This document shows positions 1 to 12,200 of a DNA stretch of 64,000 nt, piece after piece. The notes under the pieces are model-generated. The model was not told the DNA's origin and searched no databases. It saw nothing but the letters and a program-made list of their open reading frames with translations. The stretch is taken from contig CM072153.1 in NCBI GenBank assembly GCA_036850595.1, forward strand, positions 14,278,169-14,342,168, given 5' to 3'. The DNA comes from Rhyacichthys aspro (Eukaryota; Chordata; Actinopteri; Gobiiformes; Rhyacichthyidae). A program made the position numbers and the translations under genes. Every line of letters starts with the position of its first letter. Positions within the stretch are counted from its first letter, which is position 1.

Positions 1-206
1 AGAGTAGACCTCGCTGCGGGATCCAGGCTGGCACACCATGTGGCTGGTGACCAGGTGGCTGTAGAGGATGTCCCTGGTGGTGGAGACAAAACCACAGCCA
101 TGACAGACTCCGTTGAGTGTATCAGTGTGGACCTTGAGGTGTCGCTCACAGTTTGCTTTTGTGGTGAAGGCGGACAGGCAGATGAGACAAACAAATGGAC
201 GTTCAC
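1..206 (-). CDS. zfpm1: zfpm1 last coding exon, 5' part (C2H2 fingers 3 and 4)
   Basis: The exon is entered in phase 1 after CTTCTTCCAG (AG at 208-207) and runs off the window at position 1, giving 68 full codons. It encodes ERPFVCLICLSAFTTKANCE followed by RHLKVH, a C2H2 finger with spacing C-x2-C-x12-H-x3-H, then DTLNGVCHGCGFVSTTRDIL and YSHLVTSH, a second finger with C-x2-C-x12-H-x4-H. It ends MVCQPGSRSEVYS, matching MVCQPGSKGEIYS of FOG1. In the family this exon is very large and also encodes the remaining fingers and a CtBP-binding motif, none of which are in the window. Confidence 0.96.
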   Translation of the reverse strand, partial: MNVHLFVSSACPPSPQKQTVSDTSRSTLIHSTESVMAVVLSPPPGTSSTATWSPATWCASLDPAARST

Positions 207-3200
207 CTGGAAGAAGAAACAGAGACAGTTCAGCATCAACACAGTAGACTTGAAATGTTACTTAATGGTTAATTTAGCTCTTACCACTGTGTGTGCGCAT
301 ATGGATTTCTAGAGAACTGGCGCTGGGGCAGCTCTTGTTGCATTGTGGAAAGGGACAAATGCGTTCGTTGGGGTACGACTCCTTGGGTTTATCCTGTGGT
401 GGGGATGACGCGGCGGCCGGCTGCTTTTGTCGACTGGCGCAGTAGTACATGAGGTGGGCCTGGAGGTTCCTTTCACTGCGGTACCATATCCCACAGTCTT
501 TGCAGGGGAAGATGTCCTCTGATGAAAACAAGGACAGCACACTAGGATTTATTGGAATTGATGTGTTTTTTTTCAGAATGGCACCACAGAACCATTATTA
601 ATAGGGCTGGACAGATCTTGTACCCATTTAAATAATTTATAAAATTATTATGCTCAATAATAAAAGCTGAGGTTGTTTCTAATATAAGACACCATATCAC
701 ACTGCCTCCACTTCTCATGATTATAATTGCTGTGGGCACAATCGTTAATGTGAGGTTATGAATGCTAATTATTGTTATTATTGCCCAGACCTATTTTTGG
801 TTCACAAAAAGCCTTGGGGGATTTTTTTTCAGCCATCAGCACAAATTTGGTCTTTGATAATAATAATAAAAAAAAAAAAATAGCATTGACCACAGCCACC
901 TGCACAATAAGGGGCATACCTAGAGCAACAGCTGGCTTTAAAAAGCCTGCAGTGCCCCCTCATGGCTAAAGACCATATTACAAAATACAATTATTTTATG
1001 GTATTTGACAGTTGTGTGTTATTAGGTCATTGATGCTTCCCTGATTTACACAGTCCCTAATAAAAAGTGTCACATGAACTCACTGTTGACAACGGCTGTG
1101 GCTAAGATGGCAGCCATGCCGGCCTGCTGCGGGAGGAGCTGGATGTCCGAGCGCAGAGCTGCGGGGTACACGGCCTCCTCCTTCACCACGGGCTGCTTGT
1201 GGGTGACCAGGCTCAGGGGAGAGGACAGCTGGTCCTGAGGAGCTGGTGAGGAGCTGAGTGGCCCTGACAGTGAGGCCAGGAGACTTTCACCAGGGACAAG
1301 ATCTCTGGTCAGTTTACAGAACAACTCCCGACCTGCACGAATCACATGCACAAAAATTAGTTAAACTGAAACAAAATAGTAACAATAATACAAGCCCTGT
1401 AAAATGTAAAAATGTATTTCTGTAAATGACCCGTAAGTCCCACCTTGGCTGTAGATGGTACAGTTGGCAGATAGGAGGTCTGCTGTTAAAGGGAGCCGGG
1501 TGATCCAACAGTCTGCATCTTCACAAACCAGAGTCACACTGGAGCCCTGTAAAAACACACACAAACACAGATAAGTGACAATATTCACTCCTTAAACATT
1601 TGACCATTATAACACAATGCCTATAATGGTTTATATTGTCAGAAAAATACAAAGTTAAGTTAAACAATTTAACATTAATATATTAATTCCTAGTCTTAAT
1701 CCTAGTGTGATAATTACACCATTATCAACACTTTATAAAGAAGTCCAATGCCATTTTGACTGGTCCCTCTCAGCGTGCTTCTCTTTACAGTGCCTTGACT
1801 TGGAGATAATCTCAGAAAACCAAGTATTAATCGCTGTCAATTGGAAGACAGTGCAGTCCAGTGTGCGGCCAGTGGTCAACACAGTTTCCAAAGAGACTGG
1901 CAGCAAGTGGTGGGTGATCAGAGCCCAGAGAGGAAATGAGAAAACGAGGGGAGCATGGGCTGAACAATGCAAAGAGAAAAGAGCAGAAAAGAGGGATGAA
2001 AAGAGCCTTGCGAGAGAAAGAGGAAGGAGAAAGGAGATCTGATGAGGCCTATTCACCCGCCGCCATAATGAGATCCACAGTGGATACAGCACAAAGACCT
2101 GAAGCCAGCGTCCATGTGTGAAGGTATGAGACACATACAATACACACTGACTTCAATCTAGGCTTTGGTCAAAAGAGACTCCAGAAGCATTCCCTCTGAC
2201 CATTACAATGAGATATGGCATAAGATCTAAAATGTATCACTGGTAATATAATGTTTTATTTGTCCTACTCTTTAATGTTTGTTTGGAAATTTCTAGTCTT
2301 TTTGTGGAGTGAGGATAGTTTATTGAATCAAATCATAAATTATTTTTTTCCTGGTTAGACACTCTTCACAGTAATTATAATTAACAGGAATATCTACTTA
2401 TTTGTTTTAAATAATATTTTTCTTTTTTCTGGGGCTGTCACTGACAACTGTGTTTTCAGTTTTCTGTAGTGAGTAATGATTGTTCTGTAGCATAGCACAG
2501 TAACACTATGTGACTTTTCACCAGAAAATACATAGCTTCAAAATCACAAAATATGCAACCACAAAATTGTTTTGATGATTCCTAAACATGAAAGGGTAAG
2601 AATATGCCCTCTTTTATAGTTACAGTGCACATGGTTGACCAGAAATTTGGTTTGGTTTTGCCAGAACAATCAGAGATTTTATAAATGTAGTTTGGATGTC
2701 TGGGTTTTGTGTTTAAAATTTAAAGAAAAAGATTAAAGTAAGGTGCATAAGCGTCATGTACAGTGTGTGCAGTGCAGCTAAGAGTCCACTAGGAGGCAGC
2801 ATCCCCTCAGGACAGGACATACAACGCCACATCACACTTGTAGACCCCCTGTTTGAACACTTCAGATCTAAAATGGAAATGTATAGTCAATCTGTAGCCT
2901 ATTCTCACCTCCACAGATCACAAATATCGACAGTAATTATTCAGTGACACTGAAGTAGCGTTGTTTTGTCTGGTCATAGATACAGTGAAAGAAGTTGCCA
3001 GTCTCATTTGTCTGAAGCCTGAGCAGACTCTGATATGGACTTGAAACACCTGACGAGGATCTGTCTGTGCCATGAAGACGGCGAGAAGAGAGGACAGGAG
3101 GAAGCCTCGGAGTCTGTCGTACGGCGAAGATTGAGCCCGAGTGGATTGTATTTCATGGGGAACTTGCGCTGATGTAGAGATACGGCTGCTTTTGTTTTAA

Positions 3201-6200
3201 TTTGTAACCCAATGCTGGAGCCGTCTGAGCTGTAAGTACTGCTAATTTGTTTCAGACTAATTCATCAAGGCCGCAGCTTTGGAATTCGCCATGATAGGGC
3301 AATGGGAGAGCTCAGTGCTGCACAAGTTGAGATACAGGCCAACACACAAGGAGAAAGACACCAATCATGCTGTCATGGCAATACAAACGTGTTGTATCAT
3401 AAATACTGCTTGAACTGCACTTTAAACACTGCTTTATAATACCAATATCAAGTAAAATAGATTATACTGTACTCACAAACACATTTTGTTCTATTATGAC
3501 GCTTAAGATTGAATTCAGTTTTCCACATTGGTGACATGTACTGTCACAATAGCAAAAATAATGTGTTATAAATGTAGGCCTTTTTATTTATTTACACTTA
3601 GCCTGATGTTTATCTTCAATTTTTGTTTGAAGAATTGTAAAAATCATCATTCTTTCATATAATCATCGTTGTTAATCCAGTTACAACTTGCCATTCAGTA
3701 CTTCAAATAAAATTTAAAACTATATAAAATGTTGATTATTTTTTTCTGCCTAAAATGAATATTAAAATTAAATATTAAACTGCTGTATTGTAAACTGCTC
3801 CTGTGAGTGTCCAGTCTAGTGCAGTAGGATCAGATGAGACCAAAGGAGGCCTGACGGGAAAAAGGAAACACTCCTCATTGAGCCGGCGGCAGAGGACTCT
3901 TTAGGATTCAGGAAGCTTCTGCGGATCTACAGGAGCATGCAAATACCTGCACCGCTACAAGACGCCACGCAATGAGCAGAACACCAGAATATGACTGAAA
4001 TCTATGTGAATACTGCTGAGCTGGTGTGGCTATGGCGATAGATTCAGGAGCTCCCCATTTTTGATTTCCTTCATATTTACGCTGTCATTTTCGCATATTG
4101 TTTGTCAACTTAAAAGATAAAATTGAATACCATTATATATCCATTATATGACTAGAATTGACTAGAATAATAGTAATATACCTCTCATGAATTGCTTAGA
4201 TTTAGTTTATTTAATAAGCGCAGAAACAACACATAGACAACTGTTGAGTGCAGTCTTATCACATCGAACAGTTTTTAGCAACAGCCTATTTTGAAAACAT
4301 ACCTAGGGCACAAGGTTGTAGACACAAACTGAAAGAGTTTCAATAGACTATAGATTTATTAGCTTCAATATGTGTGTTTAAATCAAGCATCATATATAAA
4401 AATGACAGTCAAGCATAAAAGGAATCAGAAAATAGTCTCTCCTTATTTCCATCCACTCAAAGTATTTCTGATTTCTGAGACCCAGAAGTGTGACAGAGCC
4501 TCTCCTATGAATGAGCGTTTATTACTCATATTGTAAAACAGTTGTGAAACAAGTCCCACATACACATTTGTACGAGCCTGTTTTTGTAAACAGATAATGC
4601 GACCGGATCTCACCTGGTGACTGTGTAATTAAGCAGGCCAGAGGAGAACGCAGATGCCAGAGATGTGCTGCAGAGTTAAGGACACCCACGAGGCCACCAA
4701 ATGCTATCAAAACCCTTTTCACTGGCCTTGGTCTGCAGCCAATCTCATCCACTCAAACGGCCAGCAGTCACTGCAGGAACGTGCCCAGACACACAACCAG
4801 TCCACCTCAGCTGCTCCACCAATGTATGTATCACAACGGACGCATTTCAGAAGATGAGTGATCAGCTCAGTTAGGCCTGTCACAGCAGCCAGGCTCTGTG
4901 CACAGTCAGGTTCAGTTCTAGAGACTTCAAACCAACTACAGTGAAAGGACTATAACTATTATTGCTGATAATGCATACGTGAAAAAGGTTTACACAACAG
5001 TGTGTAATTCAGTAAATAAGTTAGCCATTTATAATGATTATATGTATTCTACGCAGATTTTAGCAACATGTAAATGCTCTCATTTTGTTAACTGTGAAAC
5101 TTTGTGTTTTCATTTCATTTTTTGTTCAGTTAAAATCATGGCAGCTTTGTCCACATTGAAGTTTTTCAATCACAGAATGTTCTAATAAAAAATTTGATGG
5201 CATATTCCACATTGTTGATGCTAATATCAGTTTAAATTCACTTTATCTGGTTATGCATTTATTTATAAACTTGATGTTTTATATGTTCATCACATCTGTG
5301 TACAGTACAGAGCTGTATTGAACGTACTTGTTTAAAGTCACTGTTTTGGGATGATAAAATTATCTTTGATTTAAGGGCACATCCTCACTGTATGTACCAA
5401 AGCCACTGAAGGAACATTCATCTACAATGAGTGGCCAGTGCACTGTGGTTTTGGACATTCCTAAAATCTATATGAAATGGTGAGAGGAAAGTGTCTAGCC
5501 CTGTATCAGTCTGTGGGATGTCATTCCTCCATCTTGGTTGAGAGCGCTGCCTTAAGCCCCATCATCAGCCAGAGGAGAGTCTTTGAGGCAGTCTAAGCCC
5601 CTCGCCCGGACCCTGGTCCCCTCATGAATATTAACCAGCCCGAAGCCCGGCTTTAATCTGCCTGATCCCCGCACTGCTGCCGCCGACACGATAGCGAATC
5701 TAATTATTTGGTCTGATATTAACCCCCCTCGCCTCACCCTCCACTTCCACACACTCTCTCCACCCAAACGGCCACACGAGCCGGTCACAGCCTGGACTCT
5801 CCCCAAACCTGCTTCACGTATAGTCTTATTACATTCACACACACACCTTCCTTTGAGTCCTGACTGCACCCCCACCCCCCACCTCTACCTCCAGCGCAGC
5901 CTGTGACGCCCTCTCCTTATCAGGCCCAAAAACGCCCTCCTCCTGCGCCGATAAAACTTGAATGCAAATGATGCCAGGCTGATTTCATTTCTTCATTTTC
6001 TTGCTGCAGATCAGTATTAGCTCCTCACTCTCTCTGCCTCACATTGAACTGCACTGATGAAGAGGAGAAAGATGCAGTATGGAAACAGAGAAATTTACCT
6101 GAACTGACCTTGGTATAACCTTATTAAAGGTCCTATTATCAATCAACAGAAGAAAACATATCTTCATTTTTAGCGCCACACCCCAGTCTCAGATGAAAGA

Positions 6201-9200
6201 TTAAGAGTTCTCTACAGCTGTCAACGGACAGTGGCCACGAGGGAATAAGTCTGTGTGAACATGCAAATCACTACTGGTGCAATGTCAATGTGACAAAATG
6301 GAAGAGTAACATCATACTACACTTATACAGACCACATACCTACACTGCCATCTGCTCAAATGAGGGAAAACAGAGAAGATAAATGCATTCAAAGAAGCAA
6401 AATAAAAAGTTCTTATTAATAAGGCTTTAAACCATCACCAAAAGAAAAACAATGGTCATTGGCTTTAAGCTAAAGATTACATTTCCTTCCCAAACAGTGA
6501 AAATGAATGAAAGTATTATATGAACGCAGGTCTCCAGAAGTGCATCAGGGATATTTAAGGCCTGTGCACCTCTGCTGACCTTTTCAGCCACGGTGCATTT
6601 CTGCACTGTTCTCACAGAATCACTCATCCCATCTTCAGCCTCTACCTCCGTCTCCTCTTTCACTCTCTTCCACCACCTCCCTCTGTTACCCTTCCATTTT
6701 CTATTTGTTTTTGTGTGAGGGAAAGCTTTCCCTGGATACATTTTATAAAGATAATAAAAACAATTCTACCTTGGTGTCCTGCAAAAGGAGATGCAGCATG
6801 GGGTTGGTGCTGTGAACTTTTCTGTATGATCCTAGGTATCACTGAGTCTGAGGACTCATTTGGTGATGTTTGTCTCTTTGTATTCTTAGATACACTTGCC
6901 TGAAAAAAGATCTAGGTCCTGATTGACCAAGCCAGCTGGCAGCTAATGGACAGCTAATGTCCCAATTCCACTGAAATGGTACTGAAACTCAAGAGTGTGT
7001 CTTTTTTTGCATTAAACAGACTTAAAAGACTACACACTGAATTTACTTACTTTATTTTTGTTAATGTTAGTTTAAGTTTGCTTTAATTTACTTTTATAAC
7101 TAAACACAACTTGTGCAGCTTGGGTATGTTATTATTTACACTTCTATGTTCTGTTGAGGGGGAAAGACTCATTTAAATTGCTACTTCTAGTTATGAAAAT
7201 CCATAAAAACATGTCTGACTCCCTTCCCTCCTAGGTCTCCCCAAATCCTCTCTGCTCCTGTCCACCGCCTCCTCTTTCAACCTATCTCTTTTTTCCGTCT
7301 TTCCGTCTGCCGTTCCGTCTCTCGCTACAGGAAATGGGTTCTTTCCCGATGCAGGGGGTTCACTGTCCCAAACAAAGAGGTCACTGTGTGAATCCTCCAA
7401 AAATACAAAGAAGAAAAGGAAGGCAGATAAGATCAGAGCCTACTCTCATCCGCTGGGCTCATACTAACACACACATCTGACATTCACACACACCAACCCT
7501 CCTTTACAGTGGATACTCCACTCACGAGGTACAACTATCATCAATACAGTGGAAGACCCGGGACTATTCCCACGTTTGGCCCCTCACACCTGCAGAAGAA
7601 GTAGAGCAAAGTTGACAAACTCAAGGCACAGAGGCCATAGGGGGTCTTTGGAAACTACAAATACACTTATAAGGTGTACCTTTTCTAATTTGCACCAATT
7701 AAATCAAGAGTTTCAGACTGGGGAGTTCCTGGACAAATGATGACCGTTCGAGGCCAAACAACTGCCCTTTTACATCAAGCATACATTTAAATTTCATTTA
7801 AGATCAGATTTTTATAATGCTTTTGAACAAAACCAAAAGCAAAAGAGGACTAAACCAGAACAAACACTGGACCAAAGTAGGTACAGGTGTTGGCTCCATT
7901 TACAGAGAGGAAAATAAGGAATACAGTGGTCCCTCGTTTATTGCGGGGGTTACGTTCTAAAAATAACCCGCAATAGGCGAAATCCATTTTTTTACAATTA
8001 TTATATATGTTTTAAGGCTGTAAAGCCCCTCACCACACACTTTATACACTTTTCTCAGACAGGCATTAATATTTTCTCACAGTTCTCTCTTGTTTAAACA
8101 CTCTCAAAGTTCAAACCTTAGCATCTTCCTCTGCCTTTTGGGTGCGACCGCAGGTGGCTTTGTCGGTGCAGAACGTTTCATTGACATTGTGGGTTTTGTC
8201 GGGGAGAAAACTTGCAAACATACAGCACTTCAGAGTCACACTGCTAGCGATCGAACATTTATTTTTGCAAAATTGCACTAAAAAAAATCCGCGAAACAGC
8301 GAGGCCGCGAAAGGTGAACCGCGTTATAGTGAGGGACAACTGTACACAATAAAAGTGTTAGAGCCATTGATAAAAAAAACAAGTCAGTGCAAAAATGGCG
8401 TAAGTGCACATAATTGCTGTACTGGTTAATGTTGCAAATGTGGACAGAACTCCTCCCAATCAGGGGGTCAGGGGGTTGTTCAGGTGAGAACTAGAGAATG
8501 GAGGCGGGAGATACCCGGTAATCGACAGGTTCCCCTCCCCTCCATATTATTTTGTAAAATTCAAATATAATAAATGTGAGACAGGGGTATATACATGTGT
8601 ATATGTATGTGTGTGTATTTTCTTTTTCTTTTAAAAAAAAAATTAATAACAACATTTTGTGATTATTATTAATCTATTTATTTTCATTTTTTTCATTATT
8701 ATTATTTTATTTACTTTATCCTTCACCTACTTTTTTTTTTTTTTCTCTCCTTGCTACTTTTTTTTTTTTTTCTCTCCTTGCTACTCTCACAAAAATAAAT
8801 ATGGTCAAAATATGGTCAAAAAAGTTAGTCAAATATTGCTTGTTCTTCTGGCGAGGGTACACCATTGTTTTCACTGAGGACTCTGATTTTCACACAATGA
8901 CAGACAAATGATGAGTAAAAAACACCCGCACCCACTGTGTCAGAAACAACAGGAAAAGTTTTGCATAGTGGAGTATCCTGTGTTACATAGTTAAATGCTT
9001 TAATTTGAATTAAAATGCTATAAAAGCGAAAGGTGAAACACAAAACTCTGCTCTAAAAAGAGTCATATGTATTTTCTGAACATATTGTTGGTTTTATTAC
9101 AACCGAGTAAATTACCAATATCTCTGGTCCTTGATATGATTCTTTTTTACTTCTGCGGTCCTTCATCAGTTTGAGTTCGACATCAGTGAAGTCGAGGGAA

Positions 9201-12200
9201 AAGCCATTGAGGCAGGTTGATGAGCTGCATGCAAATGACATGTAAAAATATAAAGTGTGATACTTAAAACGGGGCTGTGATAAGAGATGTGAAAATGAGG
9301 CACTCTTGGAAAGCGGCTCCTGAACTGCTGCCGATGAGGCTGGGAGATAGAGTGCTCCTCCACGGCTGCTCTCTCCACGTCGCCCTGCCGCTGCCGGAGC
9401 CCTGCCGATGACAGTGTGATGGAGATACCAGCCTCTGACTGATCAACACCACCCCTCCACTTTCCCTTTCCCCCTGCCTCCATTGTTCCTCCTCCCTCTC
9501 GGATGGATTTCTGTCTATCAGTATTTATCTTTGGCGGCTGGTTCATCCTCTCTCACTCTCTGCTGGACTGGACTGACAGCTGACAGACGCAAAGCTAGTG
9601 TCATAATCTGGACAAGTTCTAGATAGGTGGAGCTAGAGCTGGCCTATAAAGAGCACACAGATTCCATCAGTTCAGTGCAGACAGTCCCAAGTCCAAGAGA
9701 GCCATGGTTGAGAAAACATGTCGATCATTGATCAGTGTTGAAAGGCTCCCACTGCTCCAACAGACAGAGCATGTTTCGATGTAGGACAGGTGTCTTTTAT
9801 GAAGCCCCAAAGGTTGAGCTGCACTCTGTGGATGTTTCTCATTCTTGTTTGTTCCTCTTCTCGGGGGCATCACAGAAGGTGTCTCCACTCTCACTGTAAT
9901 CATCAATTTGTCATCTTCTGAAGGAGCAGCGTTTTAATTAACATTCTAATTTGATGGGCGGAGGAGACAGAAAAACACTGTTGATGAGTCCTGATAACAT
10001 TTTCAGATGTGAATCAGGATGTAAACAAACGGGGAAACTGTTTATGAGGGAGAGCCAGTGATCACCTTCAGTCGTCCTTCCAGGAGCGACAGAATGAGTA
10101 GTGAGAGTCGAGGAGGTAGAGGGGAGAGATAGAGAGTGAGAAGAGACTACCCAAAAAGTGTTTGAAAAGCCGTGGGTGGCGCGCCTTATCGGCCCAGTTC
10201 TCCTGGAGAGATTATTGGGGGATTAGTGCGAACGCTTGTTTCTAAAACATGATGAAAAGACGTTCAGTGCGTGATAACGCTTTGAACTCCCCTACTCTGC
10301 TCCTTCTAGGATCGTGCCTTCAGGCTGCCGTTCCACGAAACACAGTAGTGGGGTGGGGCGCTGCTGAGGAGGGGACCACAGTAGTCCTAATGTGGAGAGA
10401 CTTCACTGTGGACAGCCCGTGCAACAAGCAACACATTTTTACTGCATCTTCCATCAAAGCTGAAATGTGACAGCAGTCCTCTAACTTTGGTCCAATCACA
10501 TATTTTGACTATCAGTTAATTAAAGCAGGATCCTATCTGAAGCAGAGGAGATATAACATCAGATGAGTTCAGTGTGATCCAATCAGAAGAACAGCTCCTA
10601 CGTTGTGCCTGTCCCGTTTCAACCAAGTCTCATAGTTTTTGTAATTTAATGGCTATGTGGAATAATACCGTTTTAGAGTTAAAGAGTGTACAGAGTCTAT
10701 GTACAAGTGCCCATGTTGTCTTTGATATAGGACGAGTTTACACTGAGCACTACAGTATGGCAGAGTTTGGTATGTATACCCTTAAAATGATTTGTTTACA
10801 CTTCAGTTTGTGCAGGATAGGCACATACATAATAATTAATATTATTATTATGACATTAACTAAACATTGAAGTAAATACATCCTGATGTATGGTAAATGA
10901 AGAGGTTGGAGGTATATGATACACTATAAAATCAAAGGAAATGGTTAAGGACTGGCTCTACTCTCACTGCATCTTCTAACAAAGCTGAAATTTGACAGCA
11001 CTTCTCTAACTTTGGTCCAATCACATGGCCTTTGACTATCAGTTAATTAAAAGAGGATCCAATCAGAAGCAGAGGAGATATAATATCAGATGTGTTGTGT
11101 TTGATCCAATCAGACGAGCGGCGATGGCGGCCCGCTCTGAGGTTGCCATGGGAGGCTCATGGAGGTAGACCTACTGTTCACTCAAGCACAAAGCAGTGAG
11201 GAATCAAGCGCCAGCTCATCAGTGCATCAGTAAACATGATTATAGCCTGTTCTAAAGTCCAACAGCCATATCAGCCAGAATATATTTAAATAGATAAATG
11301 GTTTTACGCCGCTTTCTCAAGAGATGCAAATGGCAGGATTTCCATATGACACAGACCAGTTAACACGCTGCTAATCGAATGAAGGAGATCTCTGTGGGAG
11401 CGCGGACTGGATCTCATCTGCTGCTGCCTGTCTCTGCCACGCCCTGATTTCACAGAACTGTCCCCAGCTCAGATGATAGGGCACTCAGGGCGTTTGGTAA
11501 CACTTTATATTCATGTTCATGTAATAAGCACTAATTAAAACTCGTGGGAGTTAATAAATGTACTTTTGCTTCTAATACATTGATAGGCTTTTGTTTGTAA
11601 ACTGGAAATAATAAGTAATAATTTTTATTTGTACACAATATAAACTATATCTGAAATGTATTGCATATAATTGTCCCAGTTGTGTCTGTCCTGGGAATGG
11701 ATCTGTGGTTCTCCCTGAGGTTTCTCTTTTTCCTCTGATGGAGAGTCTAAGGATAGGGGGTGTTGTTTTGTATAGCCTGTAAAGCCCTTTGAGGCAATGA
11801 TGTTCAACTCAATTGATTCCATGCATATTATAATTTTATCAGAAAACTTTATGTTTAATTTGGGCCTGTTGTATCTCAACATGCAGTATATATAAGGTTT
11901 GTGAAGCAGCATGTTTATAAAAGAGGGATGTTATTCCTATTTCATGTCAGGAAACCATCAAAATGACTTTAAGGCTAAATATTGATGATTATGAGGTATT
12001 TTAGAGCAAAAGTTTAGTGTTGCTATCATCCACATTTAACATATGACCACAATAATAACATTTTGTTGCATTATACCCAACAAGTTTCCTGCTGGTCATT
12101 TCCATGGTTACCTGTTGCTGTACCAGTATCTCATCTGGAGTCATAGGCCATTTCATGTGGAAGGTTAAAACAGAGCACAAACAGACATGTCTAAAAAGAA

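Noticed and set aside
9166..9546. 126-codon open frame on the minus strand in a GC-richer patch
   Set aside because: No domain or flanking splice sites in phase with zfpm1. The patch more likely reflects non-coding conservation (it carries an octamer).
9640..9650. CCTATAAAGAG as a TATA box for a plus-strand transcript
   Set aside because: TATA-like words are frequent in AT-rich introns, and no first exon or open frame follows.
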